64,000 nt of DNA from Asaia sp003994335 (GTDB lineage: Bacteria; Pseudomonadota; Alphaproteobacteria; Acetobacterales; Acetobacteraceae): the NCBI RefSeq assembly GCF_037151175.1, contig NZ_JBBCOR010000004.1:298576-362575 (forward strand), given 5' to 3'. Both the position numbers and the translations under genes were made by a program. Under the pieces are notes generated by a model, which searched no databases, was not told the origin of the DNA, and worked only from the letters and a program-made list of their open reading frames with translations. Below, one piece after another: positions 52,544-61,312 of this stretch (positions within the stretch are counted from its first letter, which is position 1; every line of letters starts with the position of its first letter).

Positions 52544-54929
52544 GCGTGAGCTGAAAGGTCACGGCGCGGCCCGCTGCGATGCGAGAGTAGTTGGTATAGA
52601 CGCGGTCATAGTAGCGCTTGTTGGTCAGGTTCTGCAGATTGGCCTGCAAATCAAGCGTACGCGTGATCTGGTAATCCGCCACCATGTCGAGGCGGACATA
52701 GGCGGGCACCCAGGTCTGGTTATTCACATTGGTATAGCGCTTGCTCATATAGGTCAGGCCACCACCGGCCTTCAGGCGCGGCAGGATCTTGTAAGTGCTC
52801 CAGAGCGCAATGGAATTGCCCGGTGTGTAGGGGAAGCGCTTGCCCACATTGGCATGGGTCGGGCCGCCAAAGATGACCGTACTGTCCAGATACGTCCAGC
52901 CGCCGAACATCTCCCATTTCGGCGTGATGCTGCCTGCAACGTTGATCTCTGCGCCACGAACGCGCTGCGTCCCGGCGTCAATCTGGTTGCCATAGCCATC
53001 CGACACCTGGGCATTGGTCATCTTGCCGTCGAAGAGCGACCCTGTGATCGAGAAACGTCCGTTGAACAGATCGGCCTTGGCACCGACCTCGATATTCTTG
53101 CCGTTCTGAGGGGCAAGCTTGTTATTGGCGGTCGAGAGCGCGATCTGGCCATCCGCTCCGGCATCGACGCCGACGGGGTTGGAGGCAGTGGCGTAGGAGA
53201 AATACAGGCTGACGGGCTTGATGGGCTTGTAGACCGCCCCGGCCTGATAGTTGATGAAGCTCTGGTTATTGCTCAGCCCGACATTGCCCTGAACGGCAGA
53301 GGTCATGAAGCGGTCGAAGCGCACACCACCATTGATCAGAAGGTGGTCGCGCAGCATGCTCATCGTATCGAAGGCATAGGCCGAGCCGGTAGTGACATTG
53401 GTGTTCAGCGGGGCGATGCCCGGCTCGCCCAGCGTGTACGAGCCGAGCCAGGGATTATGGGCGCTCCAGCTGCCGAGATTCGTGGCCGAGATACAGTTAT
53501 AGGCGATGGTGCAGGGGCCACCATTACGCAGATTATGACCGCCTGAATCGACAACATAATATTCGTTGCGTGTCAGGCGCTCGCGCGAGAGCTCGATGCT
53601 GGTATTGATGGCGTGGTGGATCGGCCCTGTGTCGAATGTCCCGGAGACCATGGCCTGTTCCTGGAAATTATCCGTATGGAACTTGCCGGATTTGGCTTCG
53701 AGCAGGATGGTCTGGTTGTTGACGGCCGTGCTCTGCCATTGCGGATTGGTGGCGATATAATCGTATTGCGTGCTGGTCCATTGGAGCGTGTTCCTGAACA
53801 TGAAGTCCTTGAACAGGTCGCGTTCCAGAATGATCTGGCCGAGATCGGTTGTACTGCGCTCGAAATCGCGATCTTCCAGCCCAAGCACGGTGCTGCGGGG
53901 AATTTTCAGGGGCTCGTGGGTGATCTTGCTATAGGGTGCGGAATAATCCGGCATGTCGAAAGAATAAAGATGGTAATAGCCAAGGGTCAGGCGCGTCTTC
54001 GTGCCGAGGCCGAAAGCGAGTGAGGGGGAAACACCCCATTTATGGCCGCCAATCGGCGCACGACCCGCCGTGTCGCCATCGGCCCCCATCGCGTTGAGGC
54101 GAAATGCGGTTGTACGTCCGATCTGACGATTGATATCGAGCGTACCGCGCTTGTAGGCGGCAGTACCAAAGCCGATCTGGCCGGAGGTCAGATTGCCAAG
54201 CTGGGCTTTCTTGCTGGTGATGTTGATCTGCCCGCCCAGACCGCCGCGTCCGCCATAAACGGAGCCCGGTCCCTTGAGCACCTCCATTTCCTCGACGTCG
54301 AAGACTTCACGCTGGCTCACGCCGCTATCACGCAGCCCGTCGATGAACATGTTGCTGTAGGAGCCAAAGCCGCGAATGACCGGGTAATTGCCGCCCGGAA
54401 TGGCATAGGCATCACCGCCGCGGAAGCTGACCCCGGGCACGGTGCGCATGGCGTCCTCGAACGAAGTCGCATTGACCAGTTTCATCTGCTCTTTCGTCAC
54501 GACCGAGACAGAACGCGGCGTATCGAGCAGTGAGGCGGTGAATTTGCGATTAGGGGAGATCCCGGTCAGCAGGGGGTGTGTCTTGCCGATGACGGTCAGA
54601 TCCTCGCGCCCCACGCCCTTTTTCTGCGAGGCATAATTCGCGGGGTGCGCCTCCGGCGGGGGCGTGGTGCCGACAGCGCTCGATGCCGTATCGCTTTCCC
54701 GGGTAAGCGCGTGGTGGACGTTGTCGTGCCCGGTTCTGCCTTGTTCCGGGCCTTTGTGGTGCGTGAGCCTCTGATGCGAGGTCGCGCGCTTCGTGGGGTG
54801 CCCGGTAATCGGCTCGCTGGCCTGTGTCGCGACTGCGGCGAATGAGGGAGAGGACAATCCTGTGCTCATGAGCGCCAGAGCAGCAAGTGTTGCGGATCGT
54901 CGGATAAAGGACGGAGCGAGAAAATTCAT
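52533..54929 (-). CDS. TonB-dependent siderophore receptor
   Basis: Start taken at ATG 54929 (MNFLAPSF), with GCAGGA just upstream, giving 798 residues; a 20-codon in-frame extension has no ribosome site. Signal peptide cleavage is near SFA-AVA. The plug begins around LLDTPRSVSVVTKEQ and has FRGGDAYAIPGGNYPVIRGFG, FIDGLRDSG and VLKGPGSVYGG, the FhuA/FpvA-type siderophore receptor arrangement. The barrel ends with terminal Met after VTFQLTL rather than Phe. Upstream are a 19-base element shared with the receptor gene at 56034 and an inverted repeat that may be an iron-control site. Confidence 0.9.
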   Translation of the reverse strand: MNFLAPSFIRRSATLAALALMSTGLSSPSFAAVATQASEPITGHPTKRATSHQRLTHHKGPEQGRTGHDNVHHALTRESDTASSAVGTTPPPEAHPANYASQKKGVGREDLTVIGKTHPLLTGISPNRKFTASLLDTPRSVSVVTKEQMKLVNATSFEDAMRTVPGVSFRGGDAYAIPGGNYPVIRGFGSYSNMFIDGLRDSGVSQREVFDVEEMEVLKGPGSVYGGRGGLGGQINITSKKAQLGNLTSGQIGFGTAAYKRGTLDINRQIGRTTAFRLNAMGADGDTAGRAPIGGHKWGVSPSLAFGLGTKTRLTLGYYHLYSFDMPDYSAPYSKITHEPLKIPRSTVLGLEDRDFERSTTDLGQIILERDLFKDFMFRNTLQWTSTQYDYIATNPQWQSTAVNNQTILLEAKSGKFHTDNFQEQAMVSGTFDTGPIHHAINTSIELSRERLTRNEYYVVDSGGHNLRNGGPCTIAYNCISATNLGSWSAHNPWLGSYTLGEPGIAPLNTNVTTGSAYAFDTMSMLRDHLLINGGVRFDRFMTSAVQGNVGLSNNQSFINYQAGAVYKPIKPVSLYFSYATASNPVGVDAGADGQIALSTANNKLAPQNGKNIEVGAKADLFNGRFSITGSLFDGKMTNAQVSDGYGNQIDAGTQRVRGAEINVAGSITPKWEMFGGWTYLDSTVIFGGPTHANVGKRFPYTPGNSIALWSTYKILPRLKAGGGLTYMSKRYTNVNNQTWVPAYVRLDMVADYQITRTLDLQANLQNLTNKRYYDRVYTNYSRIAAGRAVTFQLTLKM

Positions 54930-55284
54930 GACATCCTGCGAATATGATAATGCGTCGCAGTTGCTATGTGTCTTTCTGTTTCCAGGCAACGGAATTTGCG
55001 CGGGATTGGGAAAGCTTAATGAAACCAGAATTCCCAGCGTTCCCGATCCTCACGCCGGGGCAGATGATGCCAATCCTGGCCCGTCACGTTTGGCCCTGAG
55101 GCTATGGTTCAAGGAAGGAAGCTCGTGCCCAATCGGGATACGCGCTACCCGGCGTAAGCCGTGGTGCACGTTCCTGAATAGAGCTTTCGTATCGGGGCAG
55201 GGCGATCATCATCCTATCGGGAAGATCGCCTAATCCCGCGATGTGCTTTGACCGCTCGGCGCTTGTCATCTTGTCGCCCGGTGT
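54930..55284 (-). promoter_or_regulatory. Regulatory region of the siderophore receptor gene
   Basis: This 355-base gene-free stretch holds an inverted repeat CTGCGA...TCGCAG (about 54935-54960) around a Fur-like AATATGATAATGCG, and the element CGGGATTGGGAAAGCTTAA at 55001-55019. That element recurs at 58389-58407. No gene is supported here; a + strand open frame (54793-55233) overlaps the receptor signal peptide and is a shadow. Confidence 0.5.
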
Positions 55285-56034
55285 TCAATCCGTGGACTTC
55301 GCCTTGCCTGACAGATGCGCACAGGAAGAGGCTCTCTCCTTGCGGCCAGCGGTCCAGAGGAGGGCGGAATCGAACAGGCACAATCCCTGCGGCGAAACCA
55401 TGGTGAAGGTGGCATTATCGAGAAACATCATGACGCGCCGCGCGGGCGCCAGACTCTCGTAATCCATGGTCGCGCCTTTCTCATAGCCGAAGATCGCGAC
55501 CTTTTCGGGTTGACCGTAAACCGTTGCGATGATTGTGGCTCCCAGCCCCGGCTTGCCCCAGCTCATGGGGCTTTGCTTGGTATAGGCATTCACCAGGCCG
55601 GCAGGCAGGCCGCCGCTCATCGGATGAGGGGCATTCACGAGCCAGAGATAGCGCTCCTTTTCTGTCTCGCCAAAATCGACGTCATGGCGCTTTCCTGTCA
55701 TGGCAAGATCGTCGAGACTGTCATTCTCCCAGGTCAGGAGCGGCTTTGTGGTCTCGCGCCAGGCAGGGCTGACATTCTTGCCCGAGACGGTCGAGGAGAG
55801 AACGACCATATCCTCTGCGACTGCTTCTGGTCGGGTTTCTTCGGAAAGCGGATGCACCGTGAAGCCAAGCGAGGTGATATGGGCCATGGCGGCATCGTCC
55901 ACCGTGCGATTGGGGCCGTCTGTCTTGCACAGATAGGCAATGCGGATGGGCTCAGCCTCGGCCCCGGTGATGAAGGCACAGGGGAGCAAGGGCAGGAGTG
56001 AGAGCGCGAGACGCCGAAGAGAAAAACGAAACAT
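55285..56034 (-). CDS. Secreted glutamine amidotransferase-like (ThuA-type) protein of unknown function
   Basis: A 249-residue protein with a signal peptide (LRRLALSLLPLLPCAFITGAE). The NAPHPMSGGLPAG, AIFGYEKGATMD, APARRVMMFLDN and FDSALLWTAG blocks resemble the class I amidotransferase-like domain seen in secreted ThuA-related proteins; no amidase triad can be claimed. Its ATG overlaps the stop of the siderophore receptor gene (TGATG), so the two are translationally coupled. A periplasmic role in handling the imported siderophore is possible but unproven. Confidence 0.7.
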   Translation of the reverse strand: MFRFSLRRLALSLLPLLPCAFITGAEAEPIRIAYLCKTDGPNRTVDDAAMAHITSLGFTVHPLSEETRPEAVAEDMVVLSSTVSGKNVSPAWRETTKPLLTWENDSLDDLAMTGKRHDVDFGETEKERYLWLVNAPHPMSGGLPAGLVNAYTKQSPMSWGKPGLGATIIATVYGQPEKVAIFGYEKGATMDYESLAPARRVMMFLDNATFTMVSPQGLCLFDSALLWTAGRKERASSCAHLSGKAKSTD

Positions 56035-58268
56035 CAGAATTCCACCATGGTACGCAGCGAGAAGCGACGCGCGTCGCCCATCGAGACGAAGTAGCTGTTC
56101 ACGGCCGAGGGATAATAGGTAAGGTTCGACAGGTTCTTGATATTGAACTGGACGTTGACCTTGTGTCGCGCGATGACCCGGTCATAGGTCGCAAACAGGT
56201 CGCCTGTCGTATAGGCAGGCAGGAAAAAGCTGTTCGCTGAGTCGCCGGCGCGCTGGCCGACATAATGGGCGTCACCGCCCAAACGCAGCCTGTCCTCACC
56301 GCAAACCGGACCGAGATCGTAAGCCAGTCCGAGCGAAGCCGTGTGACGCGCCGCGTTCCAGAGTTGCTTGCCTGCGTAGAGCGGGTCTTTGGTCGTGGCG
56401 CCGTCCATATAGGCGTAGCTTCCGATCATGCTCAGGCGCTTTGTCACCTGACCCGCCAGATCGAGCTCTATACCGCGTGACCGTGCTGCCCCTGCCGTGC
56501 GGTAATCGGTCAGGTTGGTGGTGGTGTTATATTGCGAGACCAGCACATTGCGCTTGTGTATGTCGTAAAAAGCCAGCGTGCCCGTGACGCGGTTGCGCAG
56601 GGCCATTTTCACGCCGAACTCATAGGAACGCCCTTTTTCAGGCTGGAATCCTGAAGTGAGAACCAGCCCGCTCGAGAGAGGGGCAATGGTCGAGGCGGGT
56701 CTGAGGGATTGAGTGTAGCTGCCATAGAGCGACCATGAGGGCGCCAGACGGTAGACGAGTCCCGCCTGAGGCAGAAAGGCCCCGTCGCCGATATCCGTAT
56801 TGGCCTTGAATGGGCGTCCACGCCCGGCAATCTGCCGGTAGCTCAGGTAGCGCACACCACCCACGACAACCCATCGCTCGCCCAGCTTGAACGTGTCGCG
56901 CAGAAAGCCTGAATAATCATGCAGATTGTCGGTCTGGTCACTGTCGCTGGCCGATATCGTGCTGGACGGGTTCTCGAGCCCATAGACCGGGTGCAGGTAG
57001 CTGAAGGTGTATTTGCTCGACTGGCGCAGCAGATCGCGACGGTAGATCAGGCGGTATTCGCCATCCATACCGATCTGGAGCGTCTGTTTGAACCGGCCAA
57101 TCGTAATGGGGCCATCCAGATAGGCGGTTCCATAAGTATCAGAACTATAGGCGCCATGGGTGGCATCATTGCTGCGGCTGAGTGTGCCCTTTGCGACATT
57201 GACGCCTGTCACACGCAGCTGATTGGCGTCGTAGATTTCCTGATTATAGCTGAAATTGACATGGGCCGACCAACCGGCCCCGAAGCGATGATCGAGCGAA
57301 ATCTGACCCAGATGACTCTGTCCGGTCATGCGGTTGAAATTTTCATCCAGACGACGTGTGGCTGGAATGTCGAGCGGCTTGTTGGTGCGTGGATCGAGTG
57401 CGGTGCCGCGGTCAAACGGATAGAGATAATCGCGGAACTCGTACCAGGCCGTGACCTGCGTCTTGCGTCCCAGCCATGCCAGGGAGGGAGCAATAAGTGT
57501 TTCCTGATGCATGCCGAAATTGCGCCAGTAATCCTCGGCAATCCGATCGAGCACCAAGCGATAGGCTAGTTTGCCATTTCCGATTGGGCCAGTGGAGTCG
57601 AGCATGCCTTCGAATCCGTCCTTGCCTCTCCCGTAGGTCGAGCCCATCAGCGAGGCGACGGTTTTGGCTTCGAGACGGGGTTTCTTGCTGACGATATTGA
57701 TGACGCCGCCAGGGTCCATGATGCCGTAAAGCAATGAGGAAGGACCCTTGAGCACTTCCACACTGTTTGCAGCAGCGTTGAAACCGCGACCTTGGACAAG
57801 CGGCATGCCGTTATGCATGATCGACCCGTCGCGATTGCCGCCGAAGCCACGCTTCATGATCGTGTCCTGCGTGCCGGCCAGAGTGTTGCCTTGGGTAATG
57901 CCACTGACATTGATCAGTGCATCGTCAAGGTTACGCGGCTCCTGATCGCGGATGACCTGGGGAGAGACAATGTTGACCACCTGCGGAATGTTCAGCACCG
58001 ACGTTGTGGTGCGCAGGGTGGAGGCATCGGGGGTAGGCTGATACCGTGTATGCGTAATCTCTGGCGGCGGGGTGGCGCGCCCTGTGACCGTGATCAGCTC
58101 ATCCGTTTTCTGAGATGTCAGAGCTTTCTGCGCTTTTGCTTGCCGGGTGGAGGTCTGATTAGGTGTTTGCATGCTGAGGGAAGAGTTCGGCGCTTCGCTG
58201 AGTGAGGCGGCTCGGACCGTCACAGGGAAAACACCCAGGCAGAGCAGGGGAAAGCAGTACTTTTTCAT
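56034..58268 (-). CDS. TonB-dependent siderophore receptor (second)
   Basis: A 744-residue receptor from ATG 58268 (MKKYCFPLLC), with a signal peptide ending near VRA-AS; a 31-codon extension upstream is unlikely. The plug holds NIPQVVNIVSPQVIRDQEPR, FGGNRDGSIMHNGMPLVQG and VLKGPSSLLYGIMDPGGVIN. The barrel ends with MVEF, the classical terminal Phe. It is first of a two-gene operon with the secreted protein at 55285. A Fur-like box and a shared 19-base element precede it, so iron-regulated uptake of a siderophore is expected. Confidence 0.9.
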   Translation of the reverse strand: MKKYCFPLLCLGVFPVTVRAASLSEAPNSSLSMQTPNQTSTRQAKAQKALTSQKTDELITVTGRATPPPEITHTRYQPTPDASTLRTTTSVLNIPQVVNIVSPQVIRDQEPRNLDDALINVSGITQGNTLAGTQDTIMKRGFGGNRDGSIMHNGMPLVQGRGFNAAANSVEVLKGPSSLLYGIMDPGGVINIVSKKPRLEAKTVASLMGSTYGRGKDGFEGMLDSTGPIGNGKLAYRLVLDRIAEDYWRNFGMHQETLIAPSLAWLGRKTQVTAWYEFRDYLYPFDRGTALDPRTNKPLDIPATRRLDENFNRMTGQSHLGQISLDHRFGAGWSAHVNFSYNQEIYDANQLRVTGVNVAKGTLSRSNDATHGAYSSDTYGTAYLDGPITIGRFKQTLQIGMDGEYRLIYRRDLLRQSSKYTFSYLHPVYGLENPSSTISASDSDQTDNLHDYSGFLRDTFKLGERWVVVGGVRYLSYRQIAGRGRPFKANTDIGDGAFLPQAGLVYRLAPSWSLYGSYTQSLRPASTIAPLSSGLVLTSGFQPEKGRSYEFGVKMALRNRVTGTLAFYDIHKRNVLVSQYNTTTNLTDYRTAGAARSRGIELDLAGQVTKRLSMIGSYAYMDGATTKDPLYAGKQLWNAARHTASLGLAYDLGPVCGEDRLRLGGDAHYVGQRAGDSANSFFLPAYTTGDLFATYDRVIARHKVNVQFNIKNLSNLTYYPSAVNSYFVSMGDARRFSLRTMVEF

Positions 58269-58355
58269 GACACTCCAGAGAAGGTGGCGGGCGTGGCTTG
58301 GCGCCCGGAGGGCGAAGAGAAGCACCCTCGTTTGTCTCGTATGGAGCGGGACTAC

Positions 58356-58384
58356 ATGCAAATGATTCGCATAAACATGATTAT
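58356..58384 (-). promoter_or_regulatory. Candidate Fur-like box
   Basis: TGCAAATGATTCGCAT followed by AAACATGATTATT makes overlapping NATNATNAT-like half sites 90-120 bases before the receptor ATG. It resembles Fur boxes (GATAATGATAATCATTATC) but is not a close match. Confidence 0.45.
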
Positions 58385-58388
58385 TGCC

Positions 58389-58407
58389 CGAGATTGGGAA
58401 AGTTTAA
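58389..58407 (-). promoter_or_regulatory. 19-base element shared by both siderophore receptor promoters
   Basis: CGAGATTGGGAAAGTTTAA matches CGGGATTGGGAAAGCTTAA (55001-55019) at 17 of 19 positions, in the same orientation relative to the downstream receptor gene. It may be a promoter for an alternative sigma factor or an activator site. Confidence 0.5.
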
Positions 58408-58506
58408 GGCAGCGTTACATTGCCTCCCGTAACGTCGTACCGGCGGGATCAATTCGCGCGCGACGTGGTCGCTGAGCAGGGGCGTATCTGCCGCTCGATG
58501 GGATAG

Positions 58507-58531
58507 TGGTGCGAACTATGGGACTCGAACC
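58507..58531 (-). tRNA. tRNA 3'-end-like remnant
   Basis: Read on the minus strand, the 25 bases give GGTTCGAGTCC, CATAGTTCGCACCA: a T-loop GTTCGAGTCC, an acceptor strand and a CCA end. No matching 5' half, anticodon arm or complementary acceptor strand is found in the next 100 bases, and the T-stem does not pair. It therefore looks like the 3' end of a tRNA copied by integration of mobile DNA, not a working tRNA. It marks the change from core genes to the accessory segment on the right. Confidence 0.4.
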
Positions 58532-58964
58532 TCAATACTCTGGGTCGCCTGCATCACTATTTCCAACGATTTCAGGTTTCTTACTGTCTACGCGCTTCTT
58601 CCTGTGACTTTCTTTTCTTGTTCTTGGACAAATAATCCGGGAAGGCAAGAGCTGATTCCTAAGGTGCTTGTGGCTTGTGATTTGCTCGTCATGATCGGAT
58701 GAGGTGCTGTTAGAGTTCGACATGTGGTGGCGGGTAGAGTGCTCGATACCCACGCCCTCTATCGATCACGATACGTATGTTTTATGATCGGTAAGCGATC
58801 CGGATTTCGATCACGCGCTGAATCCGGCAGCTTCAGGACTATGGACGTGTTTCCAGCCCGATAACGCGCTTTTGGACGAGGCTGAGAAGTGGCTTTTAGA
58901 AGGCTCAGGCATCGTCGTTGGGTCTATTTAACATCTAGATAACAACGCCGGTCAGCTGCTTGTC
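58532..58964. other. Gene-poor accessory stretch
   Basis: Between the tRNA-like remnant and the Fic pseudogene. A 73-codon open frame on the minus strand (58532-58753) has a polar, Ser/His/Lys-rich translation with no recognisable domain and no ribosome site, and is not supported as a gene. Base composition is lower in GC than the core to the left. The N-terminal part of the Fic gene appears to be missing here. Confidence 0.4.
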
Positions 58965-59577
58965 ATGCAATCACCATCTCAGGAAACGGCCCAGTTTATC
59001 GATTACTATAACAGAACGGCGCCGGGTAGGGCAGACCCTTTACCTGCGATAGACCAAGTAGGGATGGCTAATCTCTGGTTCGAAAATATTCAAGCTCTCG
59101 AGGGTGGGAATGGTCGCCTCGGGCAGGTTCTTGCTGAAAAAGCACTGGCGCAAAGCCGCGAAACCTCGATAGGGACGGGGCTACCCGCAACCATAGATAC
59201 TCATAAGAAAGTGTATCAATATGAGCTGCACCGGGCGAGTACATCCGGTAATATAGAGATAGATTGCATGGTTCGCGAGCATAGCTGTTGAAGCGCAATC
59301 TAGGACGAGTTCCGCCATCGGTTTCGTTGTCGAAAAGGTGCACCTGCTGGATGATTTGAGAGAACAGTGCAATCCTCACCAAGAGAAGGCCGTGCTTCGG
59401 ATGCTGGCAGACGTGAATAACGCTTTCCAAGGTGGTTTGAGTACCCAAAACTATCTCGCAATCATAGAAGCAGCCTTCGCCACAGCTACGCGTGATCTGG
59501 CGGGACCGGTCGCGCTTGGTGCATTCCCCAGAACCGAGAAGAACCCCCTATGCCCGTTACTCCTTGAAGTTTGATCG
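58965..59577 (+). pseudogene. Decayed Fic family (AMP transferase-like) gene
   Basis: Three frames together spell a DUF4172-type Fic protein. The first (from 58965) has ETAQFIDYYNRTAPGRADPL and ENIQALEGGNGRLGQVLAEKALAQS, which is the Fic motif region HPFxxGNGR with His changed to Gln. Near 59268 the frame shifts by one base; then IAVEAQSRTSSAIGFVVEKV, LREQCNPHQEKAVLRML and TATRDLAGPVALGAF continue the family order. A second shift near 59545 leads to RRTPYARYSLKF, the usual C-terminus. The missing N-terminus, two frameshifts and lost catalytic His show an inactive relic. Confidence 0.8.
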
Positions 59578-59865
59578 CGATATTAAAACGAGCTGCTTGG
59601 GCTCGATCGGCGGGGCTGACGAACTGTCTTCGATTGGGGGTATTCTTGTTTATATTCGTTTCGGGCGTATTTAGTGCATAGCAGATTGTGGCAAAAGGTT
59701 AGATGCTTTGCGCTGGTGAGATCCGTTGTTGCTATCGCCTTAATGGTCAGTATGCGTCTAGTTAGCTGAACTCTGGGCTGAGAAAATTTTTCTCCGCTGG
59801 GAGAGGAAGATTCTCGATAATCGATACAGATCTCTCAAGCTCAAACGCGTTAGGGGCAGGACTCA

Positions 59866-60297
59866 TTACGGCGTCCAATAGATGACTGTTGCGGCGAGGC
59901 AGAGTGCCGCGAAGAAGGTGTGGGCGCAGCGGTCGTAGCGCGTGGCAATGCGGCGCCAGTCCTTGAGGCAGCCGAACGTGTTCTCGACCTCGTGCCGCCG
60001 GCGATATCGGGACTTGTCGTGCGGGATCGGCACTTTCCGGCTCTGCGTGGACGGGATGCATGGCTCGATGCCTCGTTCGGTCAGATTGCGCCGGGAGCGA
60101 TTGCTGTCGTAACCGCGATCGCCGACCAGGTGGCGAGCGGAGGGCAAGCGTGGCAGCAGCAGGGCTGAGCCCTTGTGGTCACTCATCTGACCTTCGGTGA
60201 GCAGCATCGCCACTGGACGGCCATGCCCGTCGCAGACGGCATGCAGTTTCGAGTTCAGGCCGCCTCTTGTGCGTCCGATCCGACGCGCAGCACCCCC
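59866..60297 (-). CDS. IS5-family transposase, C-terminal part (OrfB)
   Basis: Counted from the slippery A5G5 run, this frame reads GLNSKLHAVCDGHGRP, then QMSDHKGSALLLPRLP, the second catalytic Asp in LVGDRGYDSNRSRR, and the catalytic Glu in RHEVENTFGCLKDWRRIATRYD. An ATG-initiated version would start at 60213 and lack the beginning of this domain. It is made only as an OrfA-OrfB fusion by -1 frameshifting if the family rule applies. The catalytic DDE residues are all present, so the element may be active. Confidence 0.83.
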   Translation of the reverse strand, partial: GGAARRIGRTRGGLNSKLHAVCDGHGRPVAMLLTEGQMSDHKGSALLLPRLPSARHLVGDRGYDSNRSRRNLTERGIEPCIPSTQSRKVPIPHDKSRYRRRHEVENTFGCLKDWRRIATRYDRCAHTFFAALCLAATVIYWTP

Positions 60298-60623
60298 TTT
60301 TTGAGCAGGCCTGCGGCAGTGCGATGCGCCTTCAGATGTGTGCTGTCGATCATCAACTCCTCCGGGACGCCAACATTATCCGTCAGGGAGGAAAAGATCC
60401 GGGTAAATACGCCAAGACGGCTCCAACGGATGAAGCGATTATACAGCGTCTTATGCGGACCGTAGCCCGACGGCGCGTCCTTCCATTGCGCGCCATGCCG
60501 GATCACGCAGACGACGCCGCTCAGCACGCGGCGATCATCTACGCGTTTCAGACCGCGCATTTTCGGGAGATATGGCCCTAACGTGTGCATCTTACTCACA
60601 GGCAGCGTCGGCGAATCAGACAT
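60255..60623 (-). CDS. IS5-family transposase, N-terminal part (OrfA)
   Basis: A 122-residue frame with the IS5 N-terminal domain: MRGLKRVDDRRVLSGVVCVI, RHGAQWKDAPSGYGPHKTLYNRF and the first catalytic Asp in ELMIDSTHLKAHR near residue 93. The frame ends shortly after a run of A5G5 (60293-60302 on this strand), a likely slippery site. After a -1 shift the reading continues as RRIGRTRGGLNSKLHAVCD into OrfB, restoring a full transposase. Confidence 0.85.
   Translation of the reverse strand: MSDSPTLPVSKMHTLGPYLPKMRGLKRVDDRRVLSGVVCVIRHGAQWKDAPSGYGPHKTLYNRFIRWSRLGVFTRIFSSLTDNVGVPEELMIDSTHLKAHRTAAGLLKKGVLRVGSDAQEAA
60293..60302 (-). promoter_or_regulatory. Programmed -1 frameshift site in the IS5 transposase
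   Basis: On the coding strand the bases read AAAAAGGGGG, at the point where the OrfA frame must move back one base to enter OrfB. Such A/G runs are used by two-frame IS5 relatives. Confidence 0.6.
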
Positions 60624-60685
60624 CGGGTTTCTCTTCCGATGACCGTCGAATTACATAATCTCAGTCTCGGAATGGGTCATGAGCC

Positions 60686-61312
60686 TAGCTAATCCCGTTG
60701 CCAACGCATCTTCCGGCTCTTCCAAAGCAGCACCTGTCATATGCTTTGGCTTTTCGAGATGGCCGGTCAGCTTGCATTTCATGATCTCTGCCTGTGTGTC
60801 ATGAGACGGTTATACTGGCGATATCCAAGATCGCCGCGAGCAGTGTCAGAATTGATCTGGCCTTGTGCACATGGAGTACTCGTCATGCGAGGGTCTCGTC
60901 TTGGCGGCATCTTCCCGTTCGATTGGCATGGGCGGGGAACGCGGCTCGGGTAATTTGGTGCCCAGGCTCAGATGCAAGAAGACGGTCTCCACCCGACTAA
61001 GCCATATCGCAACCAGTTACTATAAAAATGTTATGTCTCCAATAAGATCCCTGAGTATCGCTGCAATAAAATCGCGGCCTGTTTTTTTTATCGGCGAGGG
61101 CCAAGCTCGATTATCTAAGGCTGGGCAGCTGAACGGTATAAAGGAGAGATACGCGCGTTTCGATACGCAGTATTCTCCCTTAGCAAGCGCTTCCAAATCA
61201 GCGAGGGGGTCATCCTCAGGCTCCGTAATAGGGCATAAAAAAGATGGCATCGTAAAAATAACGTTATTTGCAATATAAAAATATCGTTATAGGAAGATTG
61301 CCGAAAAACCTG
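60686..61312. other. AT-rich gap upstream of the NRPS gene
   Basis: These 627 bases become steadily AT-richer toward the NRPS. Overlapping frames at 60741-61278 (+) and 61020-61250 (-, 76 codons) have no recognisable domain or ribosome site. A perfect 14-base palindrome AAATAACGTTATTT lies at 61256-61269, 44 bases before the NRPS ATG, and could be an operator or part of its promoter. No MbtH-type gene is visible. Confidence 0.4.

Larger units (their letters stand above)
59860..60685 (-). mobile_element. IS5-family insertion sequence
   Basis: About 826 bases carrying two overlapping transposase frames on the minus strand. Candidate ends are GACTCATTACGGCGTCC on the left (from 59860) and, reversed, GGCTCATGACCCATTCC on the right (to 60685), which agree at roughly 12 positions. 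The exact ends and target duplication could not be fixed. The element sits between the Fic relic and the NRPS gene. Confidence 0.75.

Noticed and set aside
61020..61250. 76-codon minus-strand frame upstream of the NRPS
   Set aside because: The translation looks protein-like in composition, but there is no ribosome site or known domain, and overlapping frames exist on the other strand.
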